A DNA stretch of 36,651 nt from an uncultured Acidimicrobiales bacterium (GCA_937930695.1 CALHCB010000029.1:1-36651), one strand, 5' to 3'; positions 16,319 to 25,807 are shown, numbered from the stretch's first letter. Numbers and translations are program-made. The notes: generated from the letters alone by a model not told the origin.

Positions 16319-17380
16319 GTGCGGATATTTCTTGCTCTTGTGGGCGCAGTGATGGTGATGGCCGGGCTGACCGCTTCACCAGCGCCGGCAGACGCGATCG
16401 TTGATCCGTACGCATGCCCGGAGGTCACCGACTCGGTCGATCGGCTGTACTCGGCCTACTTCTTGCGTGGCCCCGACGATTCGGGCTTCCGCTTCTGGGC
16501 TGAACAGTGGGGGAGTGGCGCCCGCGATCTCCCGGCAATCTCCACCTTCTTCGCTGATTCTGACGAGTTCGATGCGTTGTACGGCCAACTAACCGACCGG
16601 GAGTTCGTCGAACTGATCTACGAGAATGTGTTGGGCCGCCCAGGTGAAAGGGAAGGCGTGGAGTTCTGGACGGATCGTCTCGCAACGGACTCTCGCGGTG
16701 CGGTGATGCTGAACTTCGCTGAGTCTCCTGAATATGTCGCGGTCACCCAAACGGAGCCGCCGCTCGCCGGGTTCTTCAGTTGGCCAGGACCTGAGTTCCG
16801 TTTCAACTGCGGCGAGTCGCCGACCAACGATTTGCTGATCATCACGGACTCGGTGCTCTCCGGATTGGTCTATGGGGGAGCCGTCGACACGATCGGTGGG
16901 CGTATCGAGGGCGATTGGCGACTCACCTTCGATGGTCGTCCCGGCATCTATGCAGAGGTCGGTGGGTCGATTGGTCGGCCAGCGAGGGCCGGACCCCGGT
17001 TGCTCTCGGTGAACCACTGGGATCGACACGACGACATCGTGATCATCGGGCTCGGGTACAACGACGCCGCGACCAATGGTTTCCGTCCTGGGATTGAGAC
17101 CATGCTGGCCCAGACCAGCGAGGCCGAGCTCGTCGTGTTGGTGACGCTGCGCGAATTCGGCGACGGGATGTACACCTACGCGGACGCCAACGCCTTTCTG
17201 CGTGAGCAGGCTGCCCTCCGAGACAACGTCGTGGTTGCCGATTGGGCAGCGCTGTCGGTCGACCATCCGGAGTGGGTGGGGACCGATGGTCTGCATCTCA
17301 CCCTCCTCGGTGCGCAGACAATGTCTGACCTGATCGTGGGAACGATCGAGGCCGCGGGCATCGCCCTGGTGGGAAGCTGA
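16319..17380 (+). CDS. Secreted DUF4214 + SGNH-hydrolase-like protein (copy 2)
   Basis: A 353-residue tandem paralogue of the preceding gene, 61 bases downstream. The signal peptide runs to about PAPADA (residue 26). DUF4214 spans about 36-142 with LYSAYFLRGPDDSGFRFW and YENVLGRPGEREGVEFW. The SGNH-like part has Asp-Ser178-Val, GYND at 246-249 and Asp323-Gly-Leu-His326. Cys33 and Cys164 have the same 131-residue spacing as the pair in copy 1. The GTG at 16319 is preferred because it gives a clean signal peptide; a GTG at 16286 would add 11 residues including two Trp and a Cys. Only six bases separate its stop from the stop of the convergent HAD gene. A product of local duplication. Confidence 0.82.
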   Translation: MRIFLALVGAVMVMAGLTASPAPADAIVDPYACPEVTDSVDRLYSAYFLRGPDDSGFRFWAEQWGSGARDLPAISTFFADSDEFDALYGQLTDREFVELIYENVLGRPGEREGVEFWTDRLATDSRGAVMLNFAESPEYVAVTQTEPPLAGFFSWPGPEFRFNCGESPTNDLLIITDSVLSGLVYGGAVDTIGGRIEGDWRLTFDGRPGIYAEVGGSIGRPARAGPRLLSVNHWDRHDDIVIIGLGYNDAATNGFRPGIETMLAQTSEAELVVLVTLREFGDGMYTYADANAFLREQAALRDNVVVADWAALSVDHPEWVGTDGLHLTLLGAQTMSDLIVGTIEAAGIALVGS

Positions 17381-17386
17381 AATTTC

Positions 17387-18130
17387 TCAGGCTGTGGAGA
17401 GCTGATCGACCAGCGAGCTGACGTCGGGGACCCGCGAGTGGCCGTAGCTGGCATGTGTGTCGAATGGGTCAAGCTGGACGACCTGCATGCCTGCAGCCAG
17501 TGCGCCAGCCACGTCAGCCTGCACGGTGTCGCCGACATACAGGGCGTGTTCGGCGGCAACACCGAGCGCGTAGAGCGCCGGAGTCATGATCATGGGGTCG
17601 GGCTTGGCGACGCCGACCAGAGATGAGTCGATGATGGCGACAACTCGAGGTAGTGGACCACCTTCGAGCACCTGGCAGACGCCATGTTCTTGCATCTGTT
17701 GGGGCGCCGTGCCGCTGTTGTTGGAGACGTTCGCGGTGGGCATGCCTGAGGCATGTAGGCGGTGGAAGGCATCGATGTTCTCCTGATGCGGCCAGTTCCA
17801 GGCCCCTCGGATGGCGACTCTGCTGGCGTCGAGGTGTTCATCGGGGATGCCAAGAGACCGTGCGTAGGCGTCGTCGTAGATGCGCCAGAAATCCTGGGTT
17901 CGCTCGTCGAACTCGTCAAACGGCCCAGTGACTTCAGCTAGCGCGTGCACCCCGATGTGATGCGCCCGCCGATAGGCGTCGAGATCGGCGGGCTGATTGA
18001 GCCCAAGCTCGGTCAGTTTCGTCTCGACGGGGCCGTAGTGGGGGTAGGTGAAGACGCCTCCGATGTCGAAGATGACTGCCTGCACCGTGCTCGGCTCGAA
18101 GGTTGGCTCTGCCTGTGCATCTGGATCCAT
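17387..18130 (-). CDS. HAD family hydrolase
   Basis: A 247-residue haloacid-dehalogenase superfamily protein, probably a small-molecule phosphatase. Motif I is FDIGGVFT with nucleophile Asp22; the usual second aspartate is Gly24, a variant seen in some subfamily IA-like members. Motif II is VSNNSG with Ser136, motif III GVAKPDPM with Lys176, and motif IV YVGDTVQAD with Asp201 and Asp206. A helical cap lies at about 35-115. The ATG at 18130 was chosen because the 27 residues before it in the open frame do not look like protein of this family. It diverges from the TerC gene with 68 bases between the starts. Confidence 0.86.
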   Translation of the reverse strand: MDPDAQAEPTFEPSTVQAVIFDIGGVFTYPHYGPVETKLTELGLNQPADLDAYRRAHHIGVHALAEVTGPFDEFDERTQDFWRIYDDAYARSLGIPDEHLDASRVAIRGAWNWPHQENIDAFHRLHASGMPTANVSNNSGTAPQQMQEHGVCQVLEGGPLPRVVAIIDSSLVGVAKPDPMIMTPALYALGVAAEHALYVGDTVQADVAGALAAGMQVVQLDPFDTHASYGHSRVPDVSSLVDQLSTA

Positions 18131-18198
18131 ACGGCCAGTCTGGCCATCTCGAAGAACCTTGCACCAGATTTTCGGTTGTATCGGCCAGACTGGAAGTA

Positions 18199-19218
18199 AT
18201 GCTCTCATCACTTTCCGTTCTCGGCTCGGGCTCAGGCCTCCTCGCTGCTGAGTCCTCTCGCGACAACTTCGTTGATCTGGACGTGTCCACCAACTGGTGG
18301 ATCGGACTCGGCGTCGCCATCGCTCTCATGCTTGCGGCCGACCTCTACCGGCACCGCGATGACCATGAGCCAACACCTCGAGAAGCAACGATCGAGACAC
18401 TGATCTGGATCAGTTTTGGATTGGCGTTCTCGGTCGTCGTCCTCTTCGGGTTCGGAGACGACGGCGGGGCCGCCTTCGGTGAATACATCTCTGGGTATCT
18501 GATCGAGAAGTCACTGAGCATCGACAACGTGTTCGTGTGGTCGATTCTCTTCTCGTCCATGTCGATTCCGCTCAAGTATCAGCACCGAGTCCTCTTCTGG
18601 GGAATTTTCGGGGCGCTGGCACTTCGGCTGGTTTTCATCCTCATCGGTAGCGAACTCATCAAGCGTTTTGCCTTCGTGCTCGTGTTCTTTGGCCTGTTCC
18701 TGATCTGGAGCGGCTTCAAGATCATCCGTCACCGCGAGGATGAAGGTGACAACACTTCAACGGCGGGGCTCGGACTGCTCAAACGCATCATGCCCGTGAC
18801 AGACGAGCTGGACGGCCACAACTTCTTCACCATGAAGAACGGGGTGCGGACGGCGACACCGTTGTTCGCGGCCCTGATCGTGATTGAGCTCACCGATGTC
18901 ATCTTCGCCTTTGACTCGGTTCCCGCAGTGCTTGCGGTTTCTGATGAGCCGTTCATCGTCTTCGCGTCGAATGCGTTTGCCATTCTTGGCCTCCGGGCGA
19001 TGTATTTCTTGCTGGCCAATGCTCGTGAGCGGTTCCACTATCTCTCGCATGGACTCGGCGGCATCCTCATCTTCGTCGGCATCAAGATGACCCTGAGCCT
19101 CTGGTATCACCTCAACACGTTCCTCTCTTTGGCAATCATCGTGGCGATGTTGATCGCGGCGGTGGTGTTCAGTGAGCTGAAGAATCGGAGCCTCGAGGCG
19201 GAGAAATCTGCGGCCTGA
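18199..19218 (+). CDS. TerC/Alx family integral membrane protein
   Basis: A 339-residue polytopic membrane protein with about eight or nine hydrophobic segments. The family signatures are IEKSLSIDNVFVWSILF, RVLFWGIFGALALR, and ELTDVIFAFDSVPAVLAVSDEPFIVF, with conserved acidic residues inside membrane segments. TerC/Alx proteins are linked to tellurite resistance phenotypes and manganese export, and some load metal onto secreted enzymes. The ATG at 18199 is used; the frame is open further upstream into the HAD gene's 5' region, but the hydrophobic N-terminus starts here. The GGAAG just before the start is too close to be a good ribosome site. The metal substrate is inferred from the family. 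Confidence 0.9.
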   Translation: MLSSLSVLGSGSGLLAAESSRDNFVDLDVSTNWWIGLGVAIALMLAADLYRHRDDHEPTPREATIETLIWISFGLAFSVVVLFGFGDDGGAAFGEYISGYLIEKSLSIDNVFVWSILFSSMSIPLKYQHRVLFWGIFGALALRLVFILIGSELIKRFAFVLVFFGLFLIWSGFKIIRHREDEGDNTSTAGLGLLKRIMPVTDELDGHNFFTMKNGVRTATPLFAALIVIELTDVIFAFDSVPAVLAVSDEPFIVFASNAFAILGLRAMYFLLANARERFHYLSHGLGGILIFVGIKMTLSLWYHLNTFLSLAIIVAMLIAAVVFSELKNRSLEAEKSAA

Positions 19219-19248
19219 CCAGCTGGTGAGAAGTCCCAGCCCTCGAGG

Positions 19249-19277
19249 TTGGTCATCCCTGGTCGTTGCCTTAGCAT
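19249..19277 (+). promoter_or_regulatory. Probable housekeeping-sigma promoter of groESL
   Basis: TTGGTC at 19249-19254 and TAGCAT at 19272-19277 are separated by 17 bases, which fits a vegetative sigma promoter with imperfect hexamers. The -10 element abuts the CIRCE operator starting at 19277, so repressor binding would block it. Assigned by eye and position only. Confidence 0.5.
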
Positions 19278-19303
19278 TAGCACTCGTCCATTGAGAGTGC
19301 TAA
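19277..19303 (+). promoter_or_regulatory. CIRCE operator (HrcA binding site)
   Basis: A perfect CIRCE inverted repeat: TTAGCACTC at 19277-19285, a 9-base spacer, and GAGTGCTAA at 19295-19303. It lies 21 bases before the groES start. CIRCE is the operator for the heat-shock repressor HrcA, whose own gene is not in this window. GroE induction after heat or protein misfolding is therefore expected. Confidence 0.96.
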
Positions 19304-19324
19304 CGCCACGGAGGCGACCTGCGC

Positions 19325-19612
19325 ATGAATTTGCAACCACTTGAGGATCGGATCATCGTCCGACCTAACGACGCCGAATCAACCACGGCAAGCGGTCTTG
19401 TCATTCCCGAGACCGCTAAAGAGAAGCCCCAGCAGGGCGAAGTCCTTGCTGTTGGAGCTGGTCGTCGCTCTGACGCCGGAGAACTCATCCCCATGGATGT
19501 GGCCACCGGCGACACTGTCGTCTACTCCAAGTACGGCGGAACCGAGATCGCCATTGATGGCGAAGATCTCCTGATCCTCAACGCTCGCGACGTGCTCGCG
19601 ATCGTGAAGTAA
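19325..19612 (+). CDS. groES: Co-chaperonin GroES
   Basis: The 95-residue lid of the chaperonin cage. [14 protein letters not shown] at the start, the mobile loop around [16 protein letters not shown] and the ending [16 protein letters not shown] are diagnostic. GGAGG at 19310-19314 precedes the ATG by ten bases. It is controlled by the CIRCE element directly upstream and forms an operon with groEL nine bases downstream. Confidence 0.98.
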   Translation: MNLQPLEDRIIVRPNDAESTTASGLVIPETAKEKPQQGEVLAVGAGRRSDAGELIPMDVATGDTVVYSKYGGTEIAIDGEDLLILNARDVLAIVK

Positions 19613-21247
<1,635 letters not shown>

Positions 21248-21253
21248 TCCGCT

Positions 21254-21279
21254 GCATGAGTGCCGTTTCGCACTCATGC
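21254..21279. terminator. Hairpin 1 after groEL
   Basis: A perfect 10-base inverted repeat: GCATGAGTGC at 21254-21263 and GCACTCATGC at 21270-21279 around a 6-base loop, seven bases after the groEL stop. It is followed by TTGGGTTT rather than a run of T. A terminator or 3'-end stabiliser for groESL mRNA. Confidence 0.6.
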
Positions 21280-21288
21280 TTGGGTTTC

Positions 21289-21322
21289 GCTGATCGAGAC
21301 GTCGTATGACGTCTCGATCAGC
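21289..21322. repeat. Hairpin 2 after groEL: 15-base perfect inverted repeat
   Basis: Arms at 21289-21303 and 21308-21322 are perfect reverse complements of 15 bases around a 4-base loop (GTAT). No T tract follows; the next bases are TCAGAATTGTG. It could be an mRNA 3'-end structure or a dyad operator for a protein. It is too long and symmetrical to be chance. Confidence 0.6.
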
Positions 21323-21342
21323 TCAGAATTGTGAAATTGGAT

Positions 21343-21366
21343 CGACCGGCCCATATGGGCCGGTCG
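21343..21366. terminator. Hairpin 3 after groEL: 24-base perfect palindrome
   Basis: Positions 21343-21366 are a perfect GC-rich palindrome with 12-base arms (CGACCGGCCCAT and its complement), followed by the pyrimidine-rich TTCTCCTTATTG. This is the most terminator-like of the three hairpins and lies about 70 bases before the start of the next gene. It may also insulate that gene from heat-shock transcription of groESL. Confidence 0.6.
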
Positions 21367-21421
21367 TTCTCCTTATTGCCCCCAATGTCATGTGCGGTCA
21401 AGGTTTCTGTGGGCGGTATGT

Positions 21422-21427
21422 GGAGGG
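21422..21427 (+). promoter_or_regulatory. Ribosome binding site that decides a TTG start
   Basis: GGAGGG at 21422-21427 lies nine bases before an in-frame TTG at 21437. It is the only strong Shine-Dalgarno sequence near the 5' end of the adenylation fusion gene. It argues for the TTG rather than the upstream in-frame GTG at 21392. Confidence 0.65.
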
Positions 21428-21436
21428 ACATCCGCC

Positions 21437-23902
21437 TTGCTGTACGACAGCGCACGACGTGACGAGAGCCAACTGGCGCTGGTCTGCGGGCCGCACTCGG
21501 TCACCTATGGCGAGCTGAGTCGGCTCGTCGAAACTCGGGTCACAGAGCTCGGGAGTGACCGAAAACTTGTGCTGATCGAAGCGCAAACGGCCCTCGAGCC
21601 TGTGGTGACCTACTTGGCATGCCTCAAGGCGCACCATCCCGTCATGATGGTCTCGACCGCAAACGTGGAATCGACCCTGTCGACGTACCAACCAGACGTC
21701 GTGTTCTCCTGCAATGGCGGGCAATGGGACCTCCGTCATGTGCGTTCCGAGACCATCCACACGCTGCACCCCGATTTGGCGTTGATGCTCTCAACATCGG
21801 GATCAACCGGCTCGCCAAAGTTCGTTCGCCTGTCCCGCGACAACGTGGAGTCGAATGCGGTGTCTATCGCGGACTATCTCAGTCTGACGCCGGCGGACCG
21901 AGCGACGATTCCGCTGCCGCTGCACTATTGCTACGGGCTGTCGGTCTTGCACTCGCACCTTCAGGTCGGAGCGGCAGTCGTGCTGACCTCGCTCTCGGTC
22001 TCCGATCCATGCTTCTGGGATGAGGTTCGGTCGAACCACGTGACGATGCTCCCGGCAGTTCCGTATACGTTCGAACTCCTCGAACGAGTGGACTTTGCTT
22101 CCATGGATGTGCCGAGCCTTCGAACAATCACCCAGGCTGGAGGACGCCTCGCCCCAGAACTCGTGGAGCGCTATGCCACGCTTGGGCAACGTCGGGGCTT
22201 TGAGTTGTTCGTGATGTACGGCGCCACCGAGGCAACGTCGCGGATGGCCTACCTGCCTCCGGAGTGGGCGCTGGACAACCCGTGCGCGATCGGGCAACCA
22301 ATTCCTGGTGGCGAGCTGTCGATCGCCGAAGACGGCGAGCTCATCTATTGCGGCCCGAACGTCATGATGGGGTACGCCCATAGCGGGCGTGATCTGGCAG
22401 ACGGGAGCGGGGACATGTCATTGGCGACCGGGGATCTCGCTCGGCGCAACGCCAATGGCATGGTCGAGATCGTCGGACGAAAGTCCCGATTTCTCAAAAT
22501 GTATGGGTTGCGGATCAGCCTCGACACGGTTGAGTCGAGGCTCGGCTCGTGCGTAGCGACGGGCACCGATGAACTCCTGGTGATCGCCGCGACCGATTCG
22601 CGAGACAGTGCCGATCTTCATCGCCAGGCGGTGGCCGAGTTCGGACTGCCGACTGGTGCGGTCTGTGTGATCGAGCTTGCTGAGGTTCCCCGCTTGGACA
22701 ACAACAAGGTGGATTACCTGACGATTCGAGATCACGGGCTCGCCCTCGCCGCTGCTGATCGTCCTCTCGGGAAATCGGTGGCAGCCATCTTCGAAACCGC
22801 GCTCGGAACGAGTCCGGTTGTGGCCAGCGACACGTTCGTCGAGTTGGGCGGCGACTCATTGTCGTACGTTGAGGTCTCGGTGGCGTTGGAAGAACTACTC
22901 GGTCACGTACCAGCGGCGTGGCATTTGCAGACGGTCGGTGAGCTCGAGGCGGGGGCGCGTCGGACGGGCCCGATCCGGAGAGTCGAGACCGGTGTCTTGA
23001 TCCGAGCCCTGGCGATCCTGGCGGTGCTCGCCTCCCACTTCGAACTGGTGAACATCATGGGCGGAGCCCACGTTCTCTTGGCGGCTGCCGGATTCAACTT
23101 CAGCCGGTTCTTGCTGCAACAGATCGACCGGCAGGATTCTGTATCGGTCGTCGTTCCGAGCATGTCGAGAATCATGGTGCCGACAACGGGATGGTTGCTC
23201 CTGGTCTTCGGGGTGTCCCAGTCTTTCGACCTGAGCCAGTTCCTCTACGTTTCCCATCTCGATACCACTGCCGGCGGTGGCTATTGGTTCATCGAGATTT
23301 TGGTGCAGCTACTGTTGGCGATTGCCCTGCTCTTCTCGGTTCCGGCGGTTCGAAGAGCACAACGACACGACCCCTTCGGTTTCGCAGCCGGAGTGCTCAT
23401 CACCTCCATTGCCCTGCGGTACGCGCTTGACGCCATCTGGGACACCCAGCATCTTGGATTCAAGGTCTTCCACATGTCGGCGTGGCTGTTCGCCCTCGGT
23501 TGGGCGGCAGAGCGTTCCCAAGCGTTGAGTCATCGAGTTCTGCTCTCGGGATTGACGCTGGCGACCGTTCCAGGGTTCTTCGACAGCTGGTCTCGCACCG
23601 CAGTGATTCTTGGAGGTGTTCTGGCACTGATCTGGGTGTCGAGCATCCCGGTGGTCGCGCCGCTCAACCGAATGATTGGCAGGGTCGGAGGAGCGTCGCT
23701 CTACCTCTACCTGGTGCATTTCCAGGTCACAACGTTCCTGAAGATCGATACGCCGACGCTCAAATTCGTCGTCGCCATTGGCTGTGGCCTCGTTGCCGCC
23801 GAAGCGGGCGATTGGCTGATGAGGCAAGCGAACCGACGCGTGGCTGATCGCCACAACCCTCCGCTCGTTGCTCCACGAGCGCGCGATCTTGAGCGGGTCT
23901 GA
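21437..23902 (+). CDS. Adenylation - carrier - acyltransferase-3 membrane fusion protein
   Basis: An 821-residue three-part fusion (numbering from the TTG start). Residues 1-440 are an AMP-forming adenylation domain: STSGSTGSPK at 119-128, MYGATEAT at 260-267, TGD at 331-333, GRKSRFLKMYGLRI around 347-360 and the C-terminal catalytic Lys424 (PRLDNNK). Residues about 445-505 are a phosphopantetheine carrier domain with GGDSL and Ser474. Residues about 520-785 are a polytopic membrane domain of the acyltransferase-3 type, beginning RALAILAVLASH with His534 and ending with SLYLYLVHFQVT. The expected chemistry is activation of a carboxylic or amino acid, loading on the carrier and transfer across or onto a membrane-exposed acceptor, as DltA, DltC and DltB do separately. 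The activated acid is unknown. No condensation or thioesterase domain is present. Confidence 0.82.
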   Translation: MLYDSARRDESQLALVCGPHSVTYGELSRLVETRVTELGSDRKLVLIEAQTALEPVVTYLACLKAHHPVMMVSTANVESTLSTYQPDVVFSCNGGQWDLRHVRSETIHTLHPDLALMLSTSGSTGSPKFVRLSRDNVESNAVSIADYLSLTPADRATIPLPLHYCYGLSVLHSHLQVGAAVVLTSLSVSDPCFWDEVRSNHVTMLPAVPYTFELLERVDFASMDVPSLRTITQAGGRLAPELVERYATLGQRRGFELFVMYGATEATSRMAYLPPEWALDNPCAIGQPIPGGELSIAEDGELIYCGPNVMMGYAHSGRDLADGSGDMSLATGDLARRNANGMVEIVGRKSRFLKMYGLRISLDTVESRLGSCVATGTDELLVIAATDSRDSADLHRQAVAEFGLPTGAVCVIELAEVPRLDNNKVDYLTIRDHGLALAAADRPLGKSVAAIFETALGTSPVVASDTFVELGGDSLSYVEVSVALEELLGHVPAAWHLQTVGELEAGARRTGPIRRVETGVLIRALAILAVLASHFELVNIMGGAHVLLAAAGFNFSRFLLQQIDRQDSVSVVVPSMSRIMVPTTGWLLLVFGVSQSFDLSQFLYVSHLDTTAGGGYWFIEILVQLLLAIALLFSVPAVRRAQRHDPFGFAAGVLITSIALRYALDAIWDTQHLGFKVFHMSAWLFALGWAAERSQALSHRVLLSGLTLATVPGFFDSWSRTAVILGGVLALIWVSSIPVVAPLNRMIGRVGGASLYLYLVHFQVTTFLKIDTPTLKFVVAIGCGLVAAEAGDWLMRQANRRVADRHNPPLVAPRARDLERV

Positions 23903-23968
23903 TCTGGACGCCGATCGAAGAGCAGGCCTCGCAGGCTCAACACACGAGATCGTGCAAGACTTCGATCC

Positions 23969-24394
23969 ATGTGGACGTGCCCAGAGTGTCAGCGGCCGTT
24001 CGGCAAGAACAATCAGCGTCACATGTGCGTTCCTGGTCTGACGATCGAGGAGTTCTTCGCCGAAAGCCACGAGCGAGAACGACCGATTTTCCATGCAGTT
24101 CAGACGCATCTTGAGTCGCTGGGCGAGGTCACCATCGAGGCCGTGCAAGTCGGGGTCTTCTTCAAGAACGGGCCAGTGTTCGCTGAACTCCGACCAAAGA
24201 AGAAGTGGGTCGCGGCGACCTTCAAGCTGCCGGTCAAGCTCTCTTCTGATCGGCTGTCGCGCAAGGTCATTTCATCGAGCGGCACGGGTGGCGGCCTGTG
24301 GTACCACGTGGTCAATGTCGCCGATGTTTCTGAGGTCGATGGTCAGTTGCTTGACTGGATGACCGAGGCTTTCTTCGCCGTTGAGGATCGCTAG
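23969..24394 (+). CDS. DUF5655 domain protein with N-terminal Cys/His motif
   Basis: A 141-residue protein. The first 20 residues have Cys4-x2-Cys7-x10-His18-x-Cys20, which looks like a small zinc-binding knuckle. The rest (about 25-140) matches DUF5655: a helix (EEFFAESHERERPIFHAVQTHL) and strands EAVQVGVFFKNG and FAELRPKKKWVAATFKL. No function is known for the family; a nucleic-acid or ligand-binding role is only a guess. It stands alone between the acyltransferase fusion (66-base gap) and the flavin monooxygenase gene. Confidence 0.8.
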   Translation: MWTCPECQRPFGKNNQRHMCVPGLTIEEFFAESHERERPIFHAVQTHLESLGEVTIEAVQVGVFFKNGPVFAELRPKKKWVAATFKLPVKLSSDRLSRKVISSSGTGGGLWYHVVNVADVSEVDGQLLDWMTEAFFAVEDR

Positions 24395-24498
24395 CCCTCT
24401 CGCCACGACTGTTTGAGTGGGTCAGAGGATTCGGATCCCGATTTCTGAAGGCACTAGCGTCGGGAAGACACCGCAGACGAGGAACCAAGGGGCATCTC

Positions 24499-25596
24499 AT
24501 GCATGTCGGAATGTCGGTCATCTTTCAGAATCCGGGCGAGAAGATTCCTGACTCGCAGGTCTACCAACAGGACCTCGCCCTCGCCAGGCTCGCTGAGCCG
24601 CTTGGGTTTGACTCGATTTGGAGTGTCGAACACCATTTCACCGACTACACGATGTGTCCGGATGTCTTCCAGTTTTTGACCTACATGGCGGCGTGCACCG
24701 AGCGGATTCAACTTGGTTCGATGGTGTGTGTTCTTCCGTGGCACGACCCGATGCGAGTCGCTGAGGAGATCGCGATGCTCGACATCATGTCGGGCGGTCG
24801 GGTGCTCCTGGGCATGGGCCGCGGCACTGGTCGGGTCGAGTTCGAAGGATTCCGGGTCGAGATGCCCGAAGCCCGTCAACGTTTCGCAGAATCCGCGGAC
24901 ATGCTCCTCACGGGACTTGAACAGGGTTGGTGTGAGTACGACGGCGAGTTCATCCGCCAACCGCGCAAAGATATTCGCCCTCGGCCGGAGAAGAGCTTCC
25001 GTGGCCGGGCCTACGCCGCGGCGGTGTCGGCCGAGTCAGCGGAGATCATGGCGAAGATGGGTGTGGGCATTCTGATCGTCCCGCAGAAGCCGTGGAAGAC
25101 CGTGCGCGCTGAGCTCGAGACCTATCGGGCGACCTTCCGGGAGGCCACCGGTGAAGAGCCTCCTCCGCCAATGGTCGCCGGCTGGACGTATGTCGACGCG
25201 TCGGCCGACAAGGCGGAGACGATGGCTCGCCAATACATCGGGGGTTACTGGGACTCGATCATCGAGCACTACGAGTTCGACAAAGATCACCTGAAGAACA
25301 CGCCGGGATATGAGTTCCATGGCCAGATGCACGACATGCTCCACGCCCCCGGAGGCATGGAGAAGATGACGGATTTCTTCTTGGGTTTGCAGGTATGGGG
25401 AACCCCCGATCAGGTGAAAGAAAAGGTGATGACCATTCAGGACAACACCTACAACGACGGGTTCATGGGTGTGTTCAGCTATGCGGGAATGCCCGCCGCA
25501 GACGCGGAGGCCAGCGCTCGCCTGTTCGCCGCTGAGGTGATGCCCGATCTGCAAGCCCTCGCCCCGGCGTACGAACGATTGGGCGTGCCAGCCTGA
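24499..25596 (+). CDS. LLM class flavin-dependent oxidoreductase
   Basis: A 365-residue luciferase-like monooxygenase, a TIM-barrel enzyme using reduced FMN or F420. Typical features are MHVGMSVIFQNPG, GFDSIWSVEHHFTDY around 34-48, RIQLGSMVCVLPWHDPMRVAEEIAMLDIMSGGR around 72-104 and the C-terminal GTPDQVKEKV near 303-312. AAGGGG lies nine bases before the ATG. Actinobacteria carry many such enzymes and the substrate cannot be inferred. It stands as a single gene: 104 bases upstream and 211 bases downstream are free of genes. Confidence 0.9.
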   Translation: MHVGMSVIFQNPGEKIPDSQVYQQDLALARLAEPLGFDSIWSVEHHFTDYTMCPDVFQFLTYMAACTERIQLGSMVCVLPWHDPMRVAEEIAMLDIMSGGRVLLGMGRGTGRVEFEGFRVEMPEARQRFAESADMLLTGLEQGWCEYDGEFIRQPRKDIRPRPEKSFRGRAYAAAVSAESAEIMAKMGVGILIVPQKPWKTVRAELETYRATFREATGEEPPPPMVAGWTYVDASADKAETMARQYIGGYWDSIIEHYEFDKDHLKNTPGYEFHGQMHDMLHAPGGMEKMTDFFLGLQVWGTPDQVKEKVMTIQDNTYNDGFMGVFSYAGMPAADAEASARLFAAEVMPDLQALAPAYERLGVPA

Positions 25597-25621
25597 GTCT
25601 TCTCGGCACGAGCTGCGTTTC

Positions 25622-25653
25622 CGCTCCCAATTTCAGCGAAGTTTAGGGGAGCG
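25622..25653. repeat. Inverted repeat downstream of the LLM gene
   Basis: CGCTCCC at 25622-25628 and GGGAGCG at 25647-25653 are perfect 7-base complements around an 18-base A/T-richer loop. It lies 26 bases after the LLM stop and may be part of a 3' end or of the leader of the giant protein gene. There is no T tract. Confidence 0.35.
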
Positions 25654-25698
25654 TAAATCGTCTCGATCAGCGAGTTTCCCAGCCCTCAACATAGCGAC

Positions 25699-25714
25699 TC
25701 CCCAAAATTGGGGA
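25699..25714. promoter_or_regulatory. Short dyad upstream of giant adhesin gene
   Basis: TCCCCAA at 25699-25705 and TTGGGGA at 25708-25714 form a compact dyad with a 2-base centre, about 94 bases before the start of the giant protein. The compact form is more like a protein operator than an RNA hairpin. The 211-base region 25597-25807 contains no open frame I would call and no riboswitch that I recognise. Confidence 0.35.
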
Positions 25715-25807
25715 TGAAAGCGCTCACCTTCTGATCGTCGGTTCCGACGGTTCTTGTGCACGGTCGTTGGCCTTCGAGCGCCGACGTCCATATCAGGAGG
25801 AAGCCAT

